NCBI GenBank assembly: GCA_963744115.1
Contig: CAVUSI010000003.1
Coordinates: 1,736,001-1,800,000 of the forward strand
DNA from: Chersky-267 sp963744115
GTDB lineage: Bacteria > Chloroflexota > Limnocylindria > Limnocylindrales > CSP1-4
DNA: 64,000 nucleotides
Direction: 5' to 3'
The notes below the pieces were generated by a model. That model was not told where the DNA came from and ran no database searches. It saw only the letters and a list, made by a program, of their open reading frames with translations. Position 1 is the stretch's first letter. Every line of letters starts with the position of its first letter. Positions 22,205 through 29,258 of this stretch are shown here, piece after piece. The position numbers and the translations under genes were made by a program.

Positions 22205-22291
22205 CTTCGTGGGCAAACTCCCACCTATTGACAGGTGGAGCTGCGTGAAGTCGTTCGGGGCGATGGTCGTCACGGAAGGTCAATGGTAGCC
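22205..22291 (-). repeat. 87-bp repeat, copy 4 (outermost dnaE-start core plus 28-bp arm)
   Basis: Core 22233-22291 is the closest match to native dnaE (57 of 59). Arm 22205-22232. The minus-strand frame MTTIAPNDFTQLHLSIGGSL stops after 24 residues. At the arm/core junction CCACCT-ATTGAC-AGGTGG is a perfect 6-bp inverted repeat with a 6-base loop. Confidence 0.88.
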
Positions 22292-22518
22292 CGGTGGCCG
22301 AGGCGGGGCGACACGTACGATGGAGCCGGGGTGGAGCACGTCGCCGAAACGGACTCTCGCCTCACCGACTCGCAGAGAGCCGTGGTGCTGCAGCTAGGTT
22401 CGATTCCTCGCGGACGGACAACCTTGCTCGGCACCGCGCGTGTCGAGGCCATCCCGATGGCGCGGAGGTCGCGTCCAACCCTGTTGCGCGCACCGCGGCG
22501 CAGGCCAAGGATGTCGAC

Positions 22519-22827
22519 ATGGATCACTGTCAGCATCACGGTGAGCCTGACGGCCCAGAGGCCGGGCTGGCTCAGGCTGGAACCTGGGAAGCCAGTTCCT
22601 CGCTCGACCTGCCCGTCGCACATGAGCCGGGCGAGACGGTTCGCATCGATCGAGGAACGCTCCTGCGTTGTGAGCACTCGCTAGGCGGCTACGACCCGAG
22701 GTCACATCTCCAGGCGTACGTCTTCCGTTTCTTCGTGCTCTCCGGACCCAGCGCAGGGACCTGCGTGCTCATCGAGACCGATGGCACGGCAAACCTGTCA
22801 CGGGCGGGCCTGGCCAGCCGCTCCTAA
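22519..22827 (+). CDS. Hypothetical protein of 102 residues
   Basis: Small soluble protein starting MDHCQHHGEPDGPEAGL. The C-terminal half looks like a compact beta-rich domain (GETVRIDRGTLLRCEHSLGG, YVFRFFVLSGPSAGTCVLIE). The frame is open upstream but the residues there look random, so the ATG at 22519 is preferred; no clear ribosome-binding site is visible. No family recognised. It ends 59 bases before the diguanylate cyclase gene and could share its transcript. The preceding 22292-22518 holds nothing I could identify. Confidence 0.45.
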   Translation: MDHCQHHGEPDGPEAGLAQAGTWEASSSLDLPVAHEPGETVRIDRGTLLRCEHSLGGYDPRSHLQAYVFRFFVLSGPSAGTCVLIETDGTANLSRAGLASRS

Positions 22828-22886
22828 CGCCGATAGGACCATGGTCCAGTGGCGCCGCGACCGTCTCGACGCCCACGCTTGAGCGG

Positions 22887-23978
22887 ATGCACGCCAAGGC
22901 TAGCGGAGCTCAGCAACGTGAGCCGAGCGACGAGCGGACCAGCGTCTTCGAGGCAGGCAGTCGACGGGACGAGTTGGAGATGCTGGTCGAAGGCCAACGC
23001 CGCCTCCTCGACGTCAGCCGTGGGGTCCTCGCCTCACTCGACCCGACCGAGGTCCTGGAGCTGATCGCCGACTCGCTCAAGTCGCTCATCGCGCACGACA
23101 GTCTCGTCATCTCGGAGGTGGACTGGACCACTCGGACGTTCGTACCGACGCTCGCGCGTGCCGCGTTCATCGACGCCGAGGCGGCTGGCGCGGTTCTGGG
23201 GTTCTCCAATCCGATCGAGTGCGGCATCGCGGGTTGGGTCATCCGAACGGGCCAGCCGGTCAACCTCGTTGATGCGCATGAGGACCCGCGGGGCATCCTG
23301 ATCCCCGGGACCGACGACGTGCCCGAGCAGGTCGTGGTCGTGCCGCTGCTGCGTCACGGCGTCGTCGCAGGCACGATGAAAGTCTCACGGCTGGCGCTTC
23401 GGGAGGACGCATTCACCGCTGTCGAGTTCGACCTCGTCCAGCTGTTTGGAAGCCTCGCCTCGATCGCCATCCAGAACGCGGAGGTACATCGAGCCATCGT
23501 GTCGCAGGCCGACACCGACGCACTGACCGGCCTCCTCAACCACGGCGCCTTCCAGCGAGACCTGCACGAACACCTGCGGCGCTTGCCGACCGAGATCCTC
23601 GCGCTGCTCCTCATCGACCTTGACCGGTTCAAGTCGTTCAACGACACGCATGGGCACGCGGCGGGCGACGATCTTCTAGCCCGGACCGCCGGCGCCATCC
23701 GGGTCTCGCTGCGCGACAGCGATCGCGCGTACCGCTACGGAGGCGACGAGTTCACGATCCTGCTGCGAGGTGCGGACGCAGACGTTGCGAAGGCGATCGC
23801 CGACCGGGTCCGCTCGGCCATCGGCGCCCTGACGCACGAAGGATCGGTGCGCGTCACGGCGAGTGTCGGCGTCGCCTGCTGGCCCCACGACGCGTTGTCG
23901 GCCGAGGCGTTGGTGGACGTCGCCGATCGGCGGCAATACGAGATGAAGTCAGCCCTCGCCGTTCGACGACAGGCCTGA
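22887..23978 (+). CDS. GAF-GGDEF diguanylate cyclase
   Basis: 363 residues, no membrane helix. A short coiled-coil-like lead (30-50) is followed by a GAF sensor domain (about 50-200; GIAGWVIRTGQPVNLVDAH, VVVPLLRHGVVAGTMKVSRL). The GGDEF domain (about 205-360) opens DADTDALTGLLNHGAFQRDL-like (seen as DTDALTGLLNHGAFQRDL). The active-site motif GGDEF is at 285-289, and an RxxD inhibitory site (RDSD, 276-279) lies five residues before it. It should make cyclic di-GMP with product inhibition. With the GGDEF-EAL protein at 38.3 kb it points to c-di-GMP signalling. The ligand of the GAF domain is unknown. Confidence 0.9.
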   Translation: MHAKASGAQQREPSDERTSVFEAGSRRDELEMLVEGQRRLLDVSRGVLASLDPTEVLELIADSLKSLIAHDSLVISEVDWTTRTFVPTLARAAFIDAEAAGAVLGFSNPIECGIAGWVIRTGQPVNLVDAHEDPRGILIPGTDDVPEQVVVVPLLRHGVVAGTMKVSRLALREDAFTAVEFDLVQLFGSLASIAIQNAEVHRAIVSQADTDALTGLLNHGAFQRDLHEHLRRLPTEILALLLIDLDRFKSFNDTHGHAAGDDLLARTAGAIRVSLRDSDRAYRYGGDEFTILLRGADADVAKAIADRVRSAIGALTHEGSVRVTASVGVACWPHDALSAEALVDVADRRQYEMKSALAVRRQA

Positions 23979-24022
23979 GCGGAAGCCCCGCGGCATCGCG
24001 AGGTTGACGGGCGCACACTGGC

Positions 24023-24056
24023 CACGTAATTTACGTGCTACACGTAGTCCACGTGG
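24023..24056. promoter_or_regulatory. Candidate operator of the toxin-antitoxin pair
   Basis: Three adjoining inverted repeats: CACGTAATTTACGTG (24023-24037), CTACACGTAG (24038-24047) and CCACGTGG (24049-24056). ACGT cores recur exactly every nine bases, at 24024, 24033, 24042 and 24051. The array ends 11 bases before the antitoxin start, which fits cooperative autorepression by a ribbon-helix-helix antitoxin. Confidence 0.6.
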
Positions 24057-24067
24057 TGAGGTGCAGC

Positions 24068-24301
24068 GTGAAACGAAACATCACGGTCCAGCTTGACGAC
24101 GCCACCGTCCAGAAGGCGCGGGTGGTGGCCGCCAAGCGCGGGAGCTCCATCAGCCGGCTGCTGGCGGAGCAGATCGACCTCCTCGCCCGGCAGGACGACG
24201 ACTACGACCGGGCGATGCATGACGCACTGGCGGAACTCGAACGCGGGTACGACCTCGGTGGCGGTCCCTACCCTGCCCGCGACGAGGTGCACGATCGATG
24301 A
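24068..24301 (+). CDS. VapB-like ribbon-helix-helix antitoxin
   Basis: 77 residues from GTG at 24068. The N-terminal strand and helices (MKRNITVQLDDATVQKARVV, KRGSSISRLLAEQI) match the ribbon-helix-helix pattern of antitoxins. The acidic C-terminal region (RQDDDYDRAMHDALAELERG) would wrap the toxin. The frame is open upstream to an earlier start, but GTG at 24068 falls right after the palindromic operator. Its stop overlaps the toxin start (ATGA), so the two are translationally coupled. It should bind and neutralise the PIN toxin and repress its own promoter. Confidence 0.8.
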   Translation: MKRNITVQLDDATVQKARVVAAKRGSSISRLLAEQIDLLARQDDDYDRAMHDALAELERGYDLGGGPYPARDEVHDR

Positions 24302-24714
24302 GGACGTTCGTCGACACGAACATCGTCCTCTATGCGTATGACAAGCGCGAACCCGAGAAGTCAGCCATCGCTCGAGAGATCCTGTCAGACCTGTGGCGCA
24401 CCCGCGAGGGGCTTCTGAGCACCCAGGTCCTCCAGGAGCTGTACGTGAACTTGACGCGCAAGCTCCGGGTCGTCGTTCCCCGGTCGAAGGCGCGAGCGCT
24501 CGTCGGACGCTACGGCCGGTGGCCCGTGTACGCCATCACGACGGGCGACATCCTTGAGGCGGCCGACCTCGAGCAACGCCACTCGCTGTCGTTCTGGGAC
24601 GCACTCATCGTCGTCGCTGCCGCGCGAAGCGGAGCCGAGCGGATCGTCAGCGAGGACCTCCAGCACGGTCGGACGATCGGCGGGGTACGGATCGAGAACC
24701 CGTTCCTTCGCTGA
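24298..24714 (+). CDS. PIN-domain ribonuclease toxin (VapC-like)
   Basis: 138 residues, a single PIN domain. The acidic active-site residues are in place: D6 (FVDTNIVLYAY), E47 (QVLQELYVN), D101 (SFWDALIV) and D120 (IVSEDLQHG). VapC-type enzymes cleave RNA, often tRNA or rRNA, when freed from antitoxin; the target here is unknown. It overlaps the antitoxin gene by four bases. Confidence 0.88.
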   Translation: MRTFVDTNIVLYAYDKREPEKSAIAREILSDLWRTREGLLSTQVLQELYVNLTRKLRVVVPRSKARALVGRYGRWPVYAITTGDILEAADLEQRHSLSFWDALIVVAAARSGAERIVSEDLQHGRTIGGVRIENPFLR

Positions 24715-24753
24715 CCTGCGCGGGACCTACCGCGATTGGTTGGAAACGTCGTC

Positions 24754-25029
24754 TCACGCGATGGGGTCGTCACCGACAGTGGCAGCATCGACCTCGATGA
24801 GATCGAGGATTCCGATGAGGTCGAGCCCGTCCCACCCATGCGCGTCCCCGCACTCGGGACACCGCTCTATGAACACGCCGGCGGACAGGAGCGTGTAGGC
24901 AAGACCCCAGTCCATCAACGCCGGCCAGCGGCCGCCCGTAACGACTCGCCGCCCGGTCGCGGGGCATGGGACAACCACGGCGAGACGCGCTCCTGAACGC
25001 TGCGCGCCGGTGGGCGAGGTCTCTGCCAT
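24754..25029 (-). CDS. Small hypothetical protein with a possible zinc ribbon
   Basis: 91 residues from ATG at 25029 (MAETSPTGAQRSGARLAV). The body has VVPCPATGRRVVTGGRW and, 30 residues later, ERCPECGDAHGW, so one CP and one CPxC motif could form a metal site. It resembles short proteins with a C-P-x-T-G-x-x-V motif found next to regulatory genes, but I cannot name the family. The last residues are acidic. The frame is open upstream to 25131, where the residues are not convincing. Confidence 0.5.
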   Translation of the reverse strand: MAETSPTGAQRSGARLAVVVPCPATGRRVVTGGRWPALMDWGLAYTLLSAGVFIERCPECGDAHGWDGLDLIGILDLIEVDAATVGDDPIA

Positions 25030-25237
25030 GGCTTGATCGTCGCTGCGACATCCCGCGGACGCAATGCGTCGATGGTCCAGGACGTTCCCGCCACGGCGCT
25101 TCGCCGGGGCACAGCAGCCGCGGCTCGTCAAGGCGCTAGCCGCGCGACTCCGGGAAGGTTGTGCCGGGCTGAGATGCTGGCCTGGCTGCAGTGAACGAGC
25201 GGGTCACCGACCGGCCGGACCCGGATCGAGCGCCACG

Positions 25238-25882
25238 TCAAGGGAATGAGTCAGTCGGGGCATCGGTCGGCCGCCGGCTGACCTCGAGCGGCCGGATGCC
25301 ATCCGGCCTCGCACCCCTCCCGTCGTCGACCTCGTAGAGATAGAAGCAGCGCCCGACGAACGGGCCGCCCAGGACGACGAACCGGTGCCCGGCATCGTGC
25401 TCGCGCCCGACGTGGTGGATGTACGAGGTCGGCACGATCCAGAGGGTGGACGCGTCGAGGCGTAGCGGCGTTCCGACTGGCAGCGCTCCGACGTGCCCGT
25501 TGTAGACGCCGGTCGCGGTCGCCTCCTGGGCCCACACATCGCCGATCACCTCCCAGAGCCGCGGCAACGGGTCGACGTCATCGCCGAACCACCAGACCCT
25601 CGCGTTGACCTCTTCCTGGTGGACGTGGCCGCACGGGATCTCGAGCACACACGAGTCAGCGAGGTCCCGATCGAGTCTCGGTGAGTCAGGTCGCCCGAGA
25701 AGTCGGTCGAGCACGACCGCGTCCGGGGTCATGCCCCGGGGTCGCGACTGCCCTCGGCCACTCACGAGAGCTGTCTCGGGCCCACTCTCGTCGTCTTCCA
25801 CGACGGCCACAAGGATGACCAAATGGCTATGTCGAACGAGCCACAACGCACCGGCTGCCCCGACGAAACGCGCGCATGTCAT
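25238..25882 (-). CDS. Hypothetical protein, about 214 residues
   Basis: No family recognised. The C-terminal two-thirds look well formed and rich in aromatic residues: VNARVWWFGDDVDPLPRLWE, VIGDVWAQEATATGVYNGHV, LWIVPTSYIHHVGREHDAGH and GPFVGRCFYLYEVDDGRG. A CGHVHQEE cluster could bind a metal. The start is uncertain: ATG at 25882 is divergent from, and 50 bases away from, the methyltransferase start; an internal ATG at 25735 would give a shorter protein. 25030-25237 shows no gene. Confidence 0.5.
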   Translation of the reverse strand: MTCARFVGAAGALWLVRHSHLVILVAVVEDDESGPETALVSGRGQSRPRGMTPDAVVLDRLLGRPDSPRLDRDLADSCVLEIPCGHVHQEEVNARVWWFGDDVDPLPRLWEVIGDVWAQEATATGVYNGHVGALPVGTPLRLDASTLWIVPTSYIHHVGREHDAGHRFVVLGGPFVGRCFYLYEVDDGRGARPDGIRPLEVSRRPTDAPTDSFP

Positions 25883-25932
25883 TCTTGGCCGATCCGACCG
25901 GCAGCGACCACGGTGGAGGACCGTCGAACGCG

Positions 25933-26604
25933 ATGGATCGCGACGACCCCGCCTACAAGGGCCAACGCGATTACTCGCGACTCCTCCTGAATGCATACGA
26001 CCCGCTGGTCCTCGGCCCCATCGCCAGGTACGTCTGGCGCTGCCCGACGACCCGACTCCTGGAGCGATACCGGCAGCGCATCCGCGGCCACCACCTGGAC
26101 GTGGGTCCCGGCACGGGCTTCTTCCTCGAGCGATCCGGTCTCCCCGATGGCAGCCCGGTGACGATCCTGGACCCCAACCCGAACGTCCTTCGTCATGTCT
26201 CCCAGCGCCTGGGGCAGCTGGACATCACGGCGGTCGAGGCCGACGTGCTCAAGCCGCTTCCTGTCAGCGGACCGTTCGAGTCCGCCGCGCTTCACCTCGT
26301 CATCCACTGCCTGCCTGGCCCGCTCACCCGCAAGGCGACGGCCGTCGCTAACGTGGCCGCGGTCCTTGCGCCGGATGGCGTGCTCTTCGGTGCATCGGTC
26401 CTCGGAACCTCCGGGCACCACACGTGGCTGGCGCGGAGGTTTCTTGCAACCTTCAACCGGCAGGGTGGCTTCGACAACCTCGACGACACCGAGGAGGGAC
26501 TCCGCGCGATCCTCGCGGCATCGTTCGAACACGTGGAGCTGGAGACCGTCGGCTCGGCCGCGATCTTCGCGGCGACCCATCCCCGCACGGACTCGTCGTA
26601 CTGA
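25933..26604 (+). CDS. SAM-dependent methyltransferase (class I)
   Basis: 223 residues. The Rossmann-type SAM site reads HLDVGPGTGFFLE (motif I) with an acidic loop VTILDPNPNVL after it, then ITAVEADVLKPLPV and ALHLVIHCLPGPL. The N-terminus SRLLNAYDPLVLGPIARYVW-like (RLLLNAYDPLVLGPIARYVW) is typical of small-molecule methyltransferases of this group. ATG at 25933 gives a natural start; an upstream ATG at 25876 overlaps the divergent gene. The substrate is unknown. Confidence 0.82.
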   Translation: MDRDDPAYKGQRDYSRLLLNAYDPLVLGPIARYVWRCPTTRLLERYRQRIRGHHLDVGPGTGFFLERSGLPDGSPVTILDPNPNVLRHVSQRLGQLDITAVEADVLKPLPVSGPFESAALHLVIHCLPGPLTRKATAVANVAAVLAPDGVLFGASVLGTSGHHTWLARRFLATFNRQGGFDNLDDTEEGLRAILAASFEHVELETVGSAAIFAATHPRTDSSY

Positions 26605-26666
26605 CCTGGCTACGGACGCGATCCCGGCCGAAGTCGCCGACTTCAGCCAGCAGGCTCGTTCGGCGA

Positions 26667-27797
26667 CTACTCGCTGTCAGCGGTCACCGGGTCGGCAGCG
26701 ACCGGAGCGGCGCTCTGGACGGCCCGCCCGAGGATCTCGAACAGCGGGCCGAGCTGACCGAGGAGCGGCACGGTCTCGCCGTAGATGGACAGGTTCGCCC
26801 CCTGGAATACCTGCGCGGCGGCCTCGACGATCTTCGGCGTCTGCTCGAGCGGCAGCATCTCGCGTCGCATCTCCTGCTGGGCGCGCGGCAGGAGGAGGTC
26901 ATGCTCGACCTCGAGCGTCCGAGCCCGGGTCTTCAGCTCCCGCATCGCCAGCTCGTCGCGCAGGACCTCGCTCTCCCGCGCGATCTTCAGCAGCCGCACC
27001 GGCGCCTCGGCGTTGGTCTTCGCCTCCTCGGTCGCCATCTCGGCCTGATGCAGCTCCCGGGCCAGTTCGAGGGCCTGGCGCTGCGAGGCCAGGTTCTCGG
27101 TCTCGAGGCGCCGCTGACGGGCCACCTGGGCCATCTCCAGTTCCTCGGCCCGCCGCAGGTCCTCGCGGTCGCCCTCGAGCTTCTTCTCGGCCACCCGGCC
27201 GGCCGAGGCCATCGTCGACAGCGTCGCCTCCTGGGCCGTCTGGATATCGGATTGGTCGCTCTTGAGCTTGATCTCGTTGCGGGTCTCGGCCTCCAGCTGA
27301 TGGCGCAGCTCGGCATCCACGATGAAGACCTGGGCCACCTGGGCCACCTCGACCGTGATCCCCCAATCGCTCACGCCGGCATCCGGATGCACGGTTTGTG
27401 CGAGCGCCTCGGCGACCACGCCGGACAGGGTGGTCTTCCGCTGCTCGATGCACTCGATCATCGTCATGTGGCTGACCGCGTGGCGCAGCTCGCCGAGGAC
27501 GACGTGGGTGAGCAGGTTGCTGACCTCGACGATGCCCGCACCGCCCGAGAAGTCGAAGAGCCGAGCGGCAGCGATGGGATCGGTGATGCGGTAGATGACG
27601 ATGCCCTTGAACCGCAACGGGATGCCGTCGCTCGTCTCCTGGCTGAACTCGAACGCGGCCTCCTGCTTGGTGCTCGGGACGAGGACGAAGACCGTACCGG
27701 GCCGGAGAAAGACCTGGACGGCAGAGCCGCGGTTGACCAGCTCCCCGTGACGACCTGTCAGCAGGAATTGGGTAGGGTTGGCCCGTACGACCGGCAT
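26667..27797 (-). CDS. SPFH/Band 7 domain protein without a membrane helix
   Basis: 376 residues. An N-terminal SPFH domain (about 15-200) includes VFLRPGTVFVLVPSTKQEAA and SDGIPLRFKGIVIYRITDP. It is followed by a long charged coiled coil (about 190-320; AELRHQLEAETRNEIKLKSD, LELARELHQAEMATEEAKTN) and a C-terminal tail (NLSIYGETVPLLGQLGPLFE). Unlike flotillins and HflK/C there is no N-terminal transmembrane helix. SPFH proteins oligomerise into rings or cages at membranes; here membrane contact would need another partner. No operon partner is evident. 27798-27949 upstream shows no gene. Confidence 0.82.
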   Translation of the reverse strand: MPVVRANPTQFLLTGRHGELVNRGSAVQVFLRPGTVFVLVPSTKQEAAFEFSQETSDGIPLRFKGIVIYRITDPIAAARLFDFSGGAGIVEVSNLLTHVVLGELRHAVSHMTMIECIEQRKTTLSGVVAEALAQTVHPDAGVSDWGITVEVAQVAQVFIVDAELRHQLEAETRNEIKLKSDQSDIQTAQEATLSTMASAGRVAEKKLEGDREDLRRAEELEMAQVARQRRLETENLASQRQALELARELHQAEMATEEAKTNAEAPVRLLKIARESEVLRDELAMRELKTRARTLEVEHDLLLPRAQQEMRREMLPLEQTPKIVEAAAQVFQGANLSIYGETVPLLGQLGPLFEILGRAVQSAAPVAADPVTADSE

Positions 27798-27949
27798 GGG
27801 TGTGACCTCCTGGCGGCAAACCCTGTGAGGTGGGCCACTCCCCGCCCCAAGCAGGTCACCCGGTCAGCATCTCAGCCAGACCAGCCATAGCGCAGTAGTA
27901 CGAACGTCCTACCCCATGGCACCCCTCGCCCTCTGCCTCGGCGGGCCGA

Positions 27950-29146
27950 TCAGTCGATCAGCGCCTGACAGACGAGCGCCCAGTACTCGTCGCCGAGGCC
28001 CTCGTAGGCGAACGGTTCGTACTGCGTCATGAAGATGCCGATGAGCTCCTTCACCGGATCGATCATGAAGTGCGTGTTCCAGCCGCCGGCCCATTCGTAC
28101 GTGCCGGCCGACCCGGCCATGGCAGCCTCATCGGGCTCCACGATGACGCCGACGCCGAGTCCGTACCCCTCGCCTTCGAAGAGGTGGTCGTAAACCTGGA
28201 TCGGGTAGAGCGGCGCGGCCACGTGATTCCGGGTCATCAGGTCGACCGTTTCCGGCTCGAGCAGGCGCACCCCGTCGAGCTCACCCCGCCGCTGGAGCAT
28301 CCGGGCGAACCGCAGGTAGTCGAGCACCGTCGAGGCACAGCTTCCGCCGCCCGACAGGAGGGGGAAGCGCTCGATGATCTCGTGAGTCTCGTCGTTGTCG
28401 ATCCATCGCAGGACGCCGGCCACCGATCCGTAGACAGCGGCAAGACGTCCCACCTTTTCGGGCGGCACGAAGAAGCCGCTGTCGACCATGTCGAGCGGGG
28501 CGAAGATCGCCGAGGCGAGGTACGCGTCCAGCGGCTGACCGGCGACGACCTCGATCACTCGGCCAAGGACGTCGTGCGACGAGCCGTACCGCCAGCCTGC
28601 TCCCGGCTGGTGCACCAGTGGCTGCTCGGCGAGCCGGCGCATGAGCTCCGGTAGGGCGTAGCGGAAGTCTCCGAGATTGTCGTAGGTCGACTCGAGGATC
28701 GGGTCCGGCGCGACCCCGAACAGTCCTGACGTGTGCGTCAGCAGGTGCTGGATCGTGATCGGCCGCTCGAGCGGATCAAGCCGGACGCGCCCGTCCTCCA
28801 CGCCGGCGAAGACCGTCAGGTCGGCGAATCCAGGGATATACCGCGAGACCGGGTCGTCCAGGTGCAGCTTGCCGGACTCGACCAACATCAATGCGCCGAC
28901 GCTGGTGACCGGCTTCGTCATCGAGGCGACGCGGAAGATCGTGTCAGGCTCCATCGGCAAGCCAGCTTCGATATCGCGCAGGCCGATGCAAGCGAGTTGC
29001 GCGACCTGGTCGTGTCGCGACGCCAGCACGACGGCACCGGCGATCTCACCCCCCGCCACGGCGGTCTCGACGTGTCCGCGGGCACGCGCCAGCCCTGCAC
29101 TGGACAGGCCGACGTCTTCAGGAGTGGCTGGCAACGGTGACCTCAT
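27950..29146 (-). CDS. Beta-lactamase-fold serine hydrolase (class C / esterase-like)
   Basis: 398 residues. The catalytic SxxK is SMTK at 75-78 (FRVASMTKPVTSVG). The second motif reads YGSS at 187-190, a Y-x-S variant common in esterase-type members, and EWAGGWNTHFMIDP near the C-terminus supplies the third active-site strand. Further family hallmarks are HLLTHTSGL (131-141) and DDPVSRYIPGF. There is no clear signal peptide, which suggests a cytoplasmic esterase or peptidase rather than a true beta-lactamase. Substrate unknown. Confidence 0.87.
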   Translation of the reverse strand: MRSPLPATPEDVGLSSAGLARARGHVETAVAGGEIAGAVVLASRHDQVAQLACIGLRDIEAGLPMEPDTIFRVASMTKPVTSVGALMLVESGKLHLDDPVSRYIPGFADLTVFAGVEDGRVRLDPLERPITIQHLLTHTSGLFGVAPDPILESTYDNLGDFRYALPELMRRLAEQPLVHQPGAGWRYGSSHDVLGRVIEVVAGQPLDAYLASAIFAPLDMVDSGFFVPPEKVGRLAAVYGSVAGVLRWIDNDETHEIIERFPLLSGGGSCASTVLDYLRFARMLQRRGELDGVRLLEPETVDLMTRNHVAAPLYPIQVYDHLFEGEGYGLGVGVIVEPDEAAMAGSAGTYEWAGGWNTHFMIDPVKELIGIFMTQYEPFAYEGLGDEYWALVCQALID

Positions 29147-29258
29147 CGGCGGGAGATCGGACTCTACTCCTGAGCGCTACCGCGATCCGCACCAAACCGC
29201 GGGTACTTCCCGGCTCAGCCGGTGACTCATGACGTTGCCGGGCATCGTACTTCCCGCC

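Noticed and set aside
17672..22237. TTGACA in the repeats as a plus-strand -35 box
   Set aside because: The hexamer is perfect in all three copies, but no -10-like sequence follows at 16-18 bases (TCGTTC), so a promoter is not supported.
17650..22291. Integron attC sites
   Set aside because: The placement after gene stops resembles cassettes, but the repeats lack the R'/R'' core sites (GTTRRRY and its partner), are nearly invariant, and derive from the dnaE start; no IntI gene is seen.
22385..22425. A tRNA suggested by GGTTCGATTCC
   Set aside because: It resembles a T-loop, but the T-stem has a mismatch and no 5' strand pairs with the following CGGACGG, so no acceptor stem can form.
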